The notes beneath the pieces were generated by a model that saw only the letters and a program-made list of their open reading frames with translations, had not been told where the DNA came from and made no database searches. 64,000 nt of DNA from Rachicladosporium sp. CCFEE 5018 (lineage: Eukaryota > Ascomycota > Dothideomycetes > Cladosporiales > Cladosporiaceae): the NCBI GenBank assembly GCA_002077045.2, contig KZ111144.1:779406-843405 (forward strand). Reading direction: 5' to 3'. Both the position numbers and the translations under genes were made by a program. The first letter of the stretch is position 1, and every line of letters begins with the position of its first letter. This document shows, piece by piece, positions 31,044 through 41,736 of this stretch.

Positions 31044-34000
31044 TCAAAGCGCAATCAAATCAACATTACTAAAGTCCGGCGGACTTCTCTCAAACGTCGC
31101 CCTCCCTTTCCGATCCAATCCAGTCCCCTCATTACTCATCTCGAGATGCTTACTGACAGCCTTGCCCCTCCGAATCTCATCGTCACTGATACCCAGAGCG
31201 TCCTTAGGCAGCCAGATCACCGGCTTCCTGGCCCTCAGCGCACTATGCTGAAACGCATACCGCACAAGCAGATCCCTCTCATCCGGCGTCAAGTCCTCCA
31301 ACTCATCCGCATAACCCGCAAACAGCACATCAGCAACAGTCTTCTGCGCCTCGATATCGTTATCTGCGCCTCTGGAAACGGCGGCTTGTAAGCCGTTGGC
31401 TTCAGCAAGACGGGCTTCGACGCGACGGTTCGCGTCGCGCATGGTTTGCTCGACGAGGTCTTCGGCCATGCCTGTGACTTTCAGGGCGGGCTTGACGACC
31501 GGCTCGGTGAGTTTCAGCACGCCGGCGCCTGTGTCTTTTGCGGCTTGGCGCCAGCGGTCGCTCTTAATCCATGAGGACTGTGCTGGGGGTTGATCTGGGG
31601 TATTGTGGCCCGCATTACGGTGCCAGGAATCGCGAGAGGGGGATTGAAAATTGTGGTAGGAGTCGTGTGAGGGATTGCTGTTCAGGCCTGGATGGCTGCG
31701 TCGACGTGCGATGTCTTCGGCTTCTTTGCGTGTGGCTGCTTCGTCTTGGGCGGTCTCGGCTCGCTCCCTGTCCTCGAGCTGGTGCTCGACGCCAGGTGCC
31801 GATGAACCTTCGTCTTCCTGAGCTGCTGAGTCAAACTTCGATGCTTGTGCGCGCGCGAACTCTTCATCGCGGATGACGGCGTCGTCTTCGAGTGTGATCG
31901 GCAGGTAGCGAAGGAGTGGGGCGAAGGTCTGGTTGAGCATGAAGTGGTAAATCACCGTGAACACCCCCACGATGATTATAATGATGCCTTGAGGGACGCA
32001 AGAGGCATTTAGATTTTGGTCTCTGGCCAGGAAGAAGAACCCGGCAAGGCAGACTTCCATGACGTACAGTCCGGTGAAGAGTTGATTGACAGCCTGGGGA
32101 AACAGCACGCCGCCGGTGTCTTCTCGGAAGCGGTAGACGTACAGCACGTTGTACCTGTATACGATCCAGTACAGCCCGAAGATGATGATCATGAAGAACA
32201 TGATCAACGGAGCAATGACGCTGTAGATGATGCCGATGACAGCAAAATTTGTGAAGGGCGGGAAGAAAGATCCCCACTCCACCTCCGGAAGCGTAGTCTG
32301 CCGTCTCCATTTCGCTCGCGGCGTGCTGTCGAGCAGCGGACCCAGGACGAACCACCCGAAGAGCGTACCCACCTGAAGCAGAGCGCTGGCCGAGTTCGAC
32401 AGACCCTGGATCGTCAGGTATGAGAAGAAGTAATTGGCAGCTTTCGGCATGGTCTGCGCAAGATTACTGGCGATGCCCAGTGGATCACTTGCAGCCTTCG
32501 AGAAGAATGAGAGAAGTCCACCAGATATCGACACCACCAGAAAAATCTGGGTGAACAGGAAGACAAAGTACCAGCCCTGTACGCCAGTCTCGCGAGCACT
32601 GCCAGTGGACACACCCTGGAGCTTAACCAGGAAGCGGTAGATGATCGGGACCAGGACAAGCACAATCTGTACGATTGCAGGCGGTAGCACACCAGAGACG
32701 ATACTCTTGGCTGCAGTTGGCCATGTGGTCAAGAAGCCCAGCCAAGATATCTGCGTCGAAACGACATTGATGTTCGCCAACAGCGAGGAGAATGTTACTG
32801 GTATCGCATAGAAGATCACCAGTCCGACACTGATCGCCACAACGATGGAGAATCTGATGTACCGCTCCCACCACTTGATCGACATGTTATCCCAGAGCAC
32901 GTCGTTTGGGCTTATCTCGACGGTGCGAGGCGACATGTGGTTTGGTACATGGTGGCTCACTGCTTGGCAGGCCATGTGTGCAGCAACTTGGTGGTTGAAT
33001 TGGATGAAGGCGCTGTTCATGAAGGGGTACTTCTCGACGTTGTTCTGGTCTGCTTGGATCTCGAGATTGAGACGAGCGACCTCGCGGCGAAGGTAGTAGA
33101 TACGATCTACTTGCTTGCCCATGAGGGGAAGTGATGGGAACCAAGTTTGGTCAACAATCGGTAGGCGCATCGTTTCGCGGTCCTTAGCCGCGATGTACGT
33201 CCGCCACAGGGCGTCTTCGTCTTTATCGTCGTCGAAGTCTGGGCTGAGTGCCTCGGGATATACTTCCTTGACTTCTTCTGCTTTGTCCTTTTTCCAGAAT
33301 TGAAGCTTCTCCGCCCACTTACTGCCGGAATCCTTCTGCTCCGGGTTGGCCTTCAGATCCGGCGAATTGTCGATAGCAGAGGAATCGACCGCCGTCTCTG
33401 AGCTGTCTCGCAGTGGAACCTCGTCGGAATTCTTGCTTGGAACAGGTGGACGATCATTGTTTGTCACTTCATCTCCCTGTTTCTCCTTCACCTTGCCGTC
33501 CATGCCCACCTTGATGTTCCCGTTGCCCATTGATGTAAGCTCCCGCGCCTCTTCAAGCTTCTCCTTGCTCGCGCCTTCCTTCTTCATCTTCTTAAGATGC
33601 TTCGTCCGGCACAGCTTGATCAAATTCGTCTCAGCGTCTTCGAGGCTCTTAGCGAACATATCCCTGAGCGATATTTTGTCGGCCAGTTCATCGAAGTTGC
33701 GGTTGATCCAGATGTTTCTGATCCCTCCCGGAAAGACATCGTACAGACCATCGAGTGCCTCGGTAGTCAGCCACTTCTTCGGAATGCCCGTGACAAGAAC
33801 CGTGGTGGCCGAGGCGCGGATGCGATGCTGTGGACTCGTTAAGTACGCCTGTCGAACGCGAATGTAGCCGCGCAGCTCCTTGAAGATCACATAGCACACG
33901 TAGATAACAACAGTAATCGCCAAGAACAGATGTGCCCAGAGTCTGTGACCCGTGTGCTCCGGCGCCACATTTGAAATTGAGAGGATCGAGATACCTTGGG

Positions 34001-34492
34001 ACTCTGTATTGCCGCCCGAGAAGCGATTGATGGGAAGCAGGATAGGTAGGAGCAGTAATGCTAGGGGTACGAAGATCTTCAACAGCATGCGTAGGTATCG
34101 TAGAAAGAAGTACGCATCGAGACCACTCTTCTGAATGAACTGCAGGCTCGGCGTGGCGAAAATGGGCTTGAGCCATGCTATGACTCCGTGGGGCGGAGGA
34201 GTGACCCGCTCGCGTTCGGGGACGAGATATGTGCGCGGGCGACTGTGATGTGTGAGTATGCCGCGATGTCTCCCTGAAGGTCTGCCTGGACTCACTATAT
34301 TCGTGACAGCCGCCATCGCAGCAGAACAAATGCGAATGTCTGTACGCCGAATGAAGCAGATGCGATGCCTATGGCTCCGATGAGTGCACCCCAGGTGATG
34401 TGTTCGGCTGCCAATGCTGCTCCTGAGTTGCCGTTGAGCAGACTGCCCCAGCTGGCACTGGTCGCCGTAGCACTCGGTGCGGTCGACATGCT
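31044..34492 (-). CDS. CSC1/OSCA-type (DUF221, RSN1/PHM7) cation channel
   Basis: Predicted osmosensitive calcium-permeable channel of the plasma membrane. Exon 1 is 34492-34296 and exon 2 is 34242-31044. The 53-bp intron (GTGAGT…CACAG) joins LRWRLSRI to YRPRTYLVPERE, giving 1131 residues. The first membrane segment (WGALIGAIGIASASFGVQTFAF) is encoded by exon 1. The family's N-terminal part follows (LLKIFVPLALLLLPILLPINRF; HRLWAHLFLAITVVIYVCYVIF). Next is a long cytosolic domain with TVLVTGIPKKWLT and an acidic/basic insertion. A seven-helix region follows (from about FSIVVAISVGLVIFYAIPVTF to GIIIIIVGVFTVIYHF). The last ~270 residues form a charged cytosolic tail. The start MSTAP is the first ATG in the exon 1 frame. 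Confidence 0.9.
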
Positions 34493-35206
34493 GTGCTCTG
34501 TCCACGTTACCCGGGCGGCGGCCTTCAAATGTACTGAACGCCCCCTCTTTTAAGGCGAATGCATGCCCTGTGCCTTGACAGTCGACTTGGCTTCGTCAGG
34601 GTTCTGATGCAGGACGATATTATGAGTGTGATTTGCCGGCCAGCCGTGCTCAGGTGGTATTAGGTAGGAGGCGCGATGGCGAACGACAGAATGAACATTG
34701 TCACAGGAGATGCTATTGACCACAATCAATGCAAGAGCGGCCAGACCTTGGAATTGTCCTTGTGCATGAGGTCCGTGGCCAATGCTTATGCATGCGCGAC
34801 CGCGCGCCAGATATGTCACGGTGAAACAAGGGAAGGCGCTTCTCCACGCGCCTGCCGCCGTTTGGAACTCTATCTTGGCCGTTTCATGTGGACTGCGATG
34901 CAAAGTTTTGACAGGTCGTGAGATGGTGAGCGAGTATTATCAGAGACTTTCATTAAGACACAGTACGTTGTGTCCGTGGGCTCAATGTGCGAGTATTTTT
35001 GCAATGATTCCACTTCTACAAGGTATTACCGGTATGAAGTGGCTGTCGGAAATCTTGTTAGACCCATGTACTCGCAGCGCCACGTCGTGCAAGCGAGACG
35101 CGTCTATCGACGCCCAATCGACTGCATCGTAGAAGGTATAATCTCCTTGATCTCTCAGGAGTTCTTCGACTGCAGCACCAACAGGCCTCATCTCAGGATA
35201 CGGATT
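34493..35206. other. Intergenic, CSC1-like promoter
   Basis: About 700 bp between the CSC1-like start and the 3' end of the AP-endonuclease gene. Nothing recognisable was seen. Confidence 0.5.
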
Positions 35207-36346
35207 TCATCCATCTCCCGCGATCTCGACTCCTTCAAAAGCGAACGATGCCTGGATTGGAACATGATCACTTGGTCCTCGATCGCCAGGCGTTGCTAAA
35301 ATGCTAGCAGCAGTGCAGCTCGCAGCCAGACTGGGCGTGCACATGATCATGTCGACGCGATCGCAACTGCTACCGAACGGTCTGCCTCGTGGGTAGTATG
35401 AGTAAGCTTTTGTGCTCGGGTGGAGGTTGCGGAAGACATCGACCATGCCAAGACCGATTATCCGTGAAGGGGGCACATCATCTGGTGGAGGCTGATCGTC
35501 ACCCGCCGGAGCCTTACAAGCCGGCCTGGCAATAAATCGCCTCTCGAAGTCTTGACGATTCGACACATGCTGCTGCGGAGAAGTCCTGAGGTTCGGGTGG
35601 CTGTCAAGAGGAGCACGAGCGATATTGATGTCCCCAGCAACGATCACCTCGTATCTTTCACTCACGAGCTTGCGACATTCAGCAGCAAGCAGAGCGTGGA
35701 CAGCAAGCTTACGATCATGTCTCGTGCCCTTCACTTCTCCTATGGACGCGTCCTTGTACGGATTGTTAGTCCCATTCACCATGTAGACATTGTAGATCGC
35801 CATCTTGGGCACATCGCCGACAGCTTTGGTCTCGATGACCGAGAAGCGTCCCTCCTGATCCCAAGCTACATCGCGAACGCGCTCGACATACTTTTCGGAA
35901 AAGTCCTTCCGAACGATGCTGCATACACCATAGACCTTGCCTCCGAAGCCTCGAGTGTTGTGTGGATCCTTGGGCAGCGTGAAGTGAGCCACATAGTCCG
36001 GCGTACCTTCAGCCTCGCCAGCTTGACGTGAGACAGCGCGTTGTACAGCACGACGAGTCTGCGTATCATCTGCTCGAGTCTTGACTTCCTGCAAGAACAG
36101 GAAAGTCGGCCAACTGTGTGATCTCAGGAACTCTCTGAGGGACGGAGAGGTAGCATCTGACGACGATTGAGGCTTTGTCGTTGACTTGAAGAAAGACTTG
36201 ATCGATCGGTGGATGAACGGGCCAATTCCATTGACGTTCCAGCTATATAAGTCGACCGTGACAGATGCCTTTGTCGCATGAGGGGCTGGAATCTCCGCTG
36301 CTAGCTTTCTCCGCTTCAGAGGTGGCGGCGAAACCGCGCCGGTCAT
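35207..36346 (-). CDS. ExoIII/APE1-type AP endonuclease (EEP family)
   Basis: Predicted base-excision-repair enzyme that cuts DNA at abasic sites. It has 379 residues, a single exon, and an N-terminus with a basic KRRK cluster suitable for nuclear entry. Endonuclease/exonuclease/phosphatase motifs appear in order: LYSWNVNGIG, FLFLQEVKT (metal-binding Glu), MAIYNVYMVNG, VIVAGDINIARAPLD, CDRVDMIMC and GDRGPSDHVPI (catalytic Asp-His). Fungal Apn2 proteins are usually longer and end in a GRF zinc finger, which is absent here. The protein ends about 30 residues after the SDHVP motif. It is therefore either a short Apn2 relative or an ExoIII-like paralogue. It is divergent with SEC65. Confidence 0.85.
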   Translation of the reverse strand: MTGAVSPPPLKRRKLAAEIPAPHATKASVTVDLYSWNVNGIGPFIHRSIKSFFKSTTKPQSSSDATSPSLREFLRSHSWPTFLFLQEVKTRADDTQTRRAVQRAVSRQAGEAEGTPDYVAHFTLPKDPHNTRGFGGKVYGVCSIVRKDFSEKYVERVRDVAWDQEGRFSVIETKAVGDVPKMAIYNVYMVNGTNNPYKDASIGEVKGTRHDRKLAVHALLAAECRKLVSERYEVIVAGDINIARAPLDSHPNLRTSPQQHVSNRQDFERRFIARPACKAPAGDDQPPPDDVPPSRIIGLGMVDVFRNLHPSTKAYSYYPRGRPFGSSCDRVDMIMCTPSLAASCTAASILATPGDRGPSDHVPIQASFAFEGVEIAGDG

Positions 36347-36843
36347 AGCTGGTGGAACTAGGAAAGCAATGCTGGGCCAAATAGAACTGTGTCAAGCTAT
36401 CAACGAGATGAAGTGTTTCGATCGCGGTTCCATTCTGTTGTTCCACATGCTGCAGCCATAATTTTGCAACGGAAGACACGAGCTGTTCAGAGGTGTTCAC
36501 CTGCCTCCGTAACACAAATACATGGAGAGCAGCAAGAATCCTGTGTGGCAGGGGATGATGATGGCTTAGCGTTCCGTCGTTTGGCTCTCCGAGGCAGTAT
36601 AGTGAGTGTTGTACAGCGTATCGTTGGTGACCGTCCCCTTGATCCAAGTCGTGGCAGACCGCGTGCTACATGACTCGCGCCCGAATATTGCTCTCGTGAT
36701 GCCAAGTCAAACTCGCTCCATGCTACTCGGTCATCAATTATACAAGCTCAATCACCTCTTTCAGAGTATCCTGACGATCCGCAGTGTCGTGGGCTGCGTG
36801 GAGTCGCGAAGAAGGAATAACTGATCTCGTCCCTCGCATCAAA
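36347..36843. other. Divergent promoter region, AP endonuclease / SEC65
   Basis: About 500 bp head-to-head intergenic region. No gene was seen. Confidence 0.5.
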
Positions 36844-37763
36844 ATGGCAAACCCACGAATAGAAGAAGTCGACGATGTCTCCGACCCCGAGGAGGTCGAC
36901 CTCGAGGAAGCCTTTGACTTCGCTCGACCTGGTCAGAACACTCTTGCGCCTGCCAGCGATCCGTCTCAGTCTCGCCTGGACCCGGACGTCATGCAGCAAA
37001 TGCTGGCGAGTCAAAGCGGCGCGAACCCACAGATGAACGAAAAGGAGCGGCTGCAGCGAGAACGGCAAGCAACAGAGAGTGCGAAGCAGTATCAATGTCT
37101 CTATCCTGTGTACTTCGATGCGTCACGGTCACGAGAAGAGGGAAGGAGGGTGAAGATGGAGGATGCTGTGGACTGTCCGCTGGCTAGGGAGATCGTGGAG
37201 GCACTGCAGTACATTGGCGATTCGCAGAACATCCCGTTCAGAGTTGTATTCGAGCCGCACAAGTCCCATCCGAAGGACTGGGCGAATCCTGGGAGGATAC
37301 GGGTGCTGGTGAAGAAGGATGGGAAGGCTGTGGATAGGAAGGTGAAGAACAGTGAGTTGTAAGCCGAACATCAATTTCCGATTCATGGCTGACCTGCATA
37401 CAAGAGCATCATCTATACAAGCTCGTCGCAGACTATCTGAAAGCGCACCCGACAAACGAGAACTCCCCCATGAAGATGCAAATGCGTGGTCTACCTCCAC
37501 AAAAGGAGAAGATCCCACCACCTGCTGTACCGAGAGGTTTCAAAATCAGCTCTATCTTGCCTCTGCACTCGCCTGCGCTTTCCGGCGGCGGTGTCAGTGA
37601 TAATATGATGCAAGACATGATGAAGGAGCTACAAAATGCTGGTGGCGGGCAGGGCATGCCAAGTCTGCCGGCAGGTCTTAGCAATATGATGGGCGGAGGT
37701 GGCGCGGGAGGAGGTGCTGGTGGCGGTGGAGCTGTACAGAAGAAAGACAAGAAGAAGCGATGA
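36844..37763 (+). CDS. SEC65: SRP19 subunit of the signal recognition particle
   Basis: RNA-binding SRP component that helps assemble SRP54 on the 7S RNA for co-translational targeting to the ER. Exon 1 is 36844-37351 and exon 2 is 37405-37763. The 53-bp intron (GTGAGT…GCTGAC…ACAAG) completes the motif VKNKHHLYKLVADYLKAHP. Length is 288 residues. Residues ~1-80 are acidic and poorly conserved. The SRP19 fold follows: QCLYPVYFDASRSREEGRRV, AREIVEALQYIG, PKDWANPGRIRVLVKKDGK. The C-terminus has a glycine-rich stretch (GGGGAGGGAGGGGA) and ends in the lysine-rich QKKDKKKR, both usual in fungal Sec65. Assignment is firm. Confidence 0.93.
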
Positions 37764-40072
37764 GATTGGACGGTGCGATGTGCGTGGTATGTTTCCAGAA
37801 CGCAGGTCCTTCGTGTGGCACCCTCCTGCAGACCTGGAATCAATGTGGAGGTCAATCGATGGGATTAAGGCCGCACTGGAGCCTAGCCGTGAGTTACTTC
37901 TCGGCCCCAACATACATCACTCGCCATGATACTGAGCTGCTCTAAGAAGGAAGCTACAGGGATAGTGCACGGAATTGGGCGCTGCAACCTTGTCCCGAGT
38001 GACACAGCTTGTGGGAGTGCTGGAAGGCAGACTCACTATGGCCGATAATCTGGACAGAGGAGTGGTCTGCCATGGCACACCGGCGAGATCGAAGCTCGCG
38101 CTCTTGGTCGCATAGGTGGTCTAGCAATCTAAAGGATGTAACCAGAAGCTCGCGCTCTTGTTCGCATAGGCGGCCTAGCATTCTAAAGGGTGTAACGAGA
38201 AGCCTGCAATGATGATAGGGTACGATGCAGCGTCGACGATGGCTCCATTACGCCGGCAAAACTATGCCGTGAATATATTACGCTTCACTGGCTTTCGGAT
38301 TCCTTAGTGCATTGGCGAGTCGCGCGCCTGTCCGTCCCAGCAGATGAAGCTCCAGAATCCACTACCGTACATGATGCACATCATTTCTAGCGAACTGTAA
38401 CGAAGCTCCATCCCTACTAGACTCAACTTTGTGAGCTTGCGTTCCCTGCCTATATCGATCCCTAACCTGAAGTGCTGCTAGATTCAGCGAAAGACCCCGA
38501 CGCCCGAGGAGATGATCGTATGTCACGATATAGCCGGCCGTTCATCCCTCACATCGGCACATCATGGAGGTGAAGTCTGGTACAGTTCGGGCCGTATTCG
38601 GTTCGGCAACCCGAAGGTCGGCAAGCGGTAACTCTTTCCACACCTCATGCCTTGGAGAAGGGTCATCTTCGGAAAGCATATTCCCATGGCAAGCTTGGCA
38701 GCGATCGGGAGAATGTTCCACGAACAGCAATCGCGTGGCTAATCTAATCTGTCCCACGCCAGGTCGAACTCCTGACCACATGCTGGAGAAGCGGACCGAT
38801 CTTTGCTGAGCCACCAGCACCCCATACCCTTCTCGCATCTAGCGCGCGACGCTGTCCTGCGCTGTGTGGATCCATCTCTTAAGTCCACCTCGCCGTCGGC
38901 TCTTGGACTCTTATCTCTCCGGTGGTGGACGTGGGGAAGCTATGGAGGAAAATCCGTGTAGCCGCGAGAGTGCATGCAGACCTATGCGCTACATATCACA
39001 TCTCGCATCCCCATAGGCATAGGCCATACACATTATTGGCCCGAGACCATGCACTTGACTCGCCCGCGCAGATCGGCACGACCTGGAGTGCGGGTTCATG
39101 CGGCTAAGCGACCTTGGCAAGACTTTTTGTCATCGTTATAGTGTGGCATTTCCACGACAGACGTGGGCATATGAAGAAGTGAAGTGGGTTGTTTTCATGT
39201 CGTGTTAACATTATCTAACCCGGCCCGCGGTCATGAGGCGTCGACATGACCCAGTATACCGGAAATTGTGATCAATGATCGCGCGTGACATGGCATACTG
39301 GGCAATGTGAGTTGACCACAATATCGCACATTTGTACTACTTTGGTATGTTCTACTGCTGCCAACATTGCTTCATACCGCATCGACAGTGCCCCATCATC
39401 GGCGTCAAAGACGTCACTGTCAAGCCGCAGCGTCATCCAGACGCGCACCTCGCTGCATTTTCATGATGGATTGGCTGCACGGTAGGGCGCAGGACCATCG
39501 TATTTCTAAATCCGCAACGTTTCCGACAAAGCGCGGCAGCCACACCAGTGCGTCAATCAAATGAGCAATCAAACATCCGACCCTGCGCGATGCGTGCCGT
39601 CTCTTGCGGTCACAAGTCCACCGCGGGCATGATCAACACTGCAACCACGAACCGGAGCAGGCGCCGCTGTCAGCCATTCGTTGTCAAACCGGCTCATTTT
39701 CCCAAGAGTGAGGTCGAGGCCCAGCTTCACGGAATCGGGCCTGGCTGCGGCAGAGGCACCAGGCTTCGGGGCGCTTTCCCACTGTACCGGAATCGCACAT
39801 AATGTTCTATGCAGGGCGAGATGCAGTTGATGCGGAGCGCGGCAAAAGATGGTCTACATTACTGCGTGTCGTGCTCTAGCTTCATTGCTTAGCGGACCCA
39901 TCGCTTATGGGTTTCTTGGCATGGCGAGTCAGAGGTCTTTGAGATCGATCACCGCGGATGACGTTCACTGAATAACCAACATAGGCGCCTCGTGGACACT
40001 CTGGTGTTCCTGGGTATTCTGACCAAACCTCCAATGAAAATGAGGACAGAAACGTCGCCGAGTGGCATGGCT
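37764..40072. other. Gene-poor stretch of about 2.3 kb
   Basis: No open frame with recognisable similarity was seen on either strand. It contains a small 54-bp tandem repeat (38091-38204). The stretch may hold an unrecognised non-coding transcript or decayed sequence; nothing specific supports either. Confidence 0.5.
38091..38204. repeat. Tandem repeat, period 54 bp, just over two units
   Basis: Units start at 38091, 38145 and 38199 (partial) with GAAGCTCGCGCTCTTG or a variant. The first two differ at about seven positions. The period is a multiple of three, so a short frame crossing it repeats an 18-residue Ser/Arg-rich unit, but no gene is supported. Confidence 0.8.
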
Positions 40073-41736
40073 TCAAGAGAGGTCCTTCTCCTGGAGCTTG
40101 TCAGTGAAGTCCCAGACGGTAGCAGGTCTATGATAACCACTCACAACATGCGGTAATGATAGCTTGCTGTGGAAGTATGTCTCGATTCCTCGTGTGACAG
40201 TGCCCACAACGTGCTCGATATCGGCCTTGGTGACATTGAAGGCGGGAGCAAGCAAGATGTGATCGCCGCGCTCGCCATCGCAGGAGCCGTTACCAGGATA
40301 AATACTGATGTTGAATGGCGGCCGCATACCTGAACCACCATTAGCACGCTATGAGTGAAGCATGGTAGACAGCCCACATACCTAATTCGTGAATGCCAGT
40401 GGCTACGCCGTCCGCCGGATCAAATGGTTCCTTACTAGCCTTGTCTTGTACGAATTCGATACCCCAAAACAGACCCTGTCCTCGTATGTCGCCGACGCAA
40501 GGATGGTCCGCGAGGCTCCTCTTCAGCAGTTTGCCGAGCAAGGCACCTTGCTCACGAACATTGCTGACCAGGTCGTCGTTCTTGATAATCTGTTGCACCT
40601 CGAGCGCTGCTCGGCACGCAAGTGGGTGAGCCTGGTATGTTTGACCATGCGAGAAGGCACCCGACCCTTGTGCTAGTACATTCACTATCCGCTCATTGAC
40701 GAGCATGGCAGCAACGGGCAGTACACCACCACCAAGCGCCTTGCCCATGGTCATGATGTCCGGAGCAACACCCACGGAAGGGTCCTGCCAAGCGTGCAGT
40801 GGGTTCGGGTATGCTGCAGTTGGTGCTGGGCCGACTCGCCCTGTTCCGCACATGATCTCGTCCATGATGAGCAGCGCGCCATGCTTGTCGCACACCCGGC
40901 GCATCGCTGCGAAGTAGCCTGGCACGGATGGCACACAGCCCAACGCCGCTCCCACGACGGGTTCCGCGATGAAGGCGACGACATTGCGAGGTCCAACTCT
41001 CTGAAACTCGGCCTCGAGCTCGGCTTCAAGTCGGGCGACGTACGCTTTGTCGGTTTCGTCGACGGATAGACGACCTCGGTAGCTGAAACATGCGCTGACG
41101 AAGCTTGCATTCTTGCTCAACATAGGCTCATATAGTTTGCGACGAGCTCGGTGACCGCCGACGCCGAGTGCTCCAACAGTAGTACCGTGGTAGCTCTGCT
41201 CTCTTCCAATAAAGTGCGTCCTTTGCGGCTCGGGGTGTTGCTTTTCGAGGAAGTATTGTCTGGCCATCTTCAATGCGGCTTCAATGGCTTCGCTTCCGCT
41301 TGACGTGAAGAACGCTCGTGTCATGATGTTGTTGGTGGAAGAAGTCAGCAGCGATGCTAGCTGCTCTACCGCATCTGTCGCGAAGAATAGCGAGTGGCAG
41401 TACGAGACGCCGTCTGTCAATTGCTGAACCAGGGCTCTCGCAACCCTGTTCCAAGATCAGTCAATTATTGCGATCTTGGCTTGGGGGTACATACCGCTCG
41501 TCGTTGCTACCAAGACAAGCGACAGCTGCTCCACCAGTGGCATCGAAGATCTTCTGACCATTGCTGAGGCAGAGATAGTTGCCCTTCGCGTGGACGGCTT
41601 GGTGGGGATCGTGGTGGAGGGAGCGATGGAGCACTGCAGACGTGGACTTCTTGGATGTCAACCCCGTCTTATGGAGGAGCGATCCCAGGTCTGTCGTGTT
41701 GTTGTGCTTCACTTCGTCTTCTCCGATTGACCCCAT
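40073..41736 (-). CDS. PLP-dependent class III aminotransferase
   Basis: Exons are 41736-41495, 41445-40382 and 40329-40073, with introns of 49 and 52 bp (GTATGT…CAG). The product is 520 residues starting MGSIGEDE. Class III features are present in order: GQKIFDATGGAAVACLG, FFTSSGSEAIEAALKMARQY, SYHGTTVGALGVGGH, VVAFIAEPVVGAALGCVP, ALLIMDEIMCGTGRVG, and the cofactor lysine in MTMGKALGGGVLP (Lys316). SHGQTYQAHPLACRAAL then GLFWGIEFVQDK complete the fold. The last exon supplies the C-terminal domain (MRPPFNISIYPGNGSCDGERGD). The substrate cannot be read from sequence; omega-amino acids, diamines or an amino group in secondary metabolism are all possible. It stands alone between two gene-poor stretches. 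Confidence 0.9.

Noticed and set aside
33346..33867. 173-codon open frame on the plus strand
   Set aside because: Antisense to the charged cytosolic region of the CSC1-like channel; no independent support.
38009..38212. 67-codon frame with 18-residue repeats
   Set aside because: Explained by the 54-bp tandem repeat; no homologous protein or splice context.
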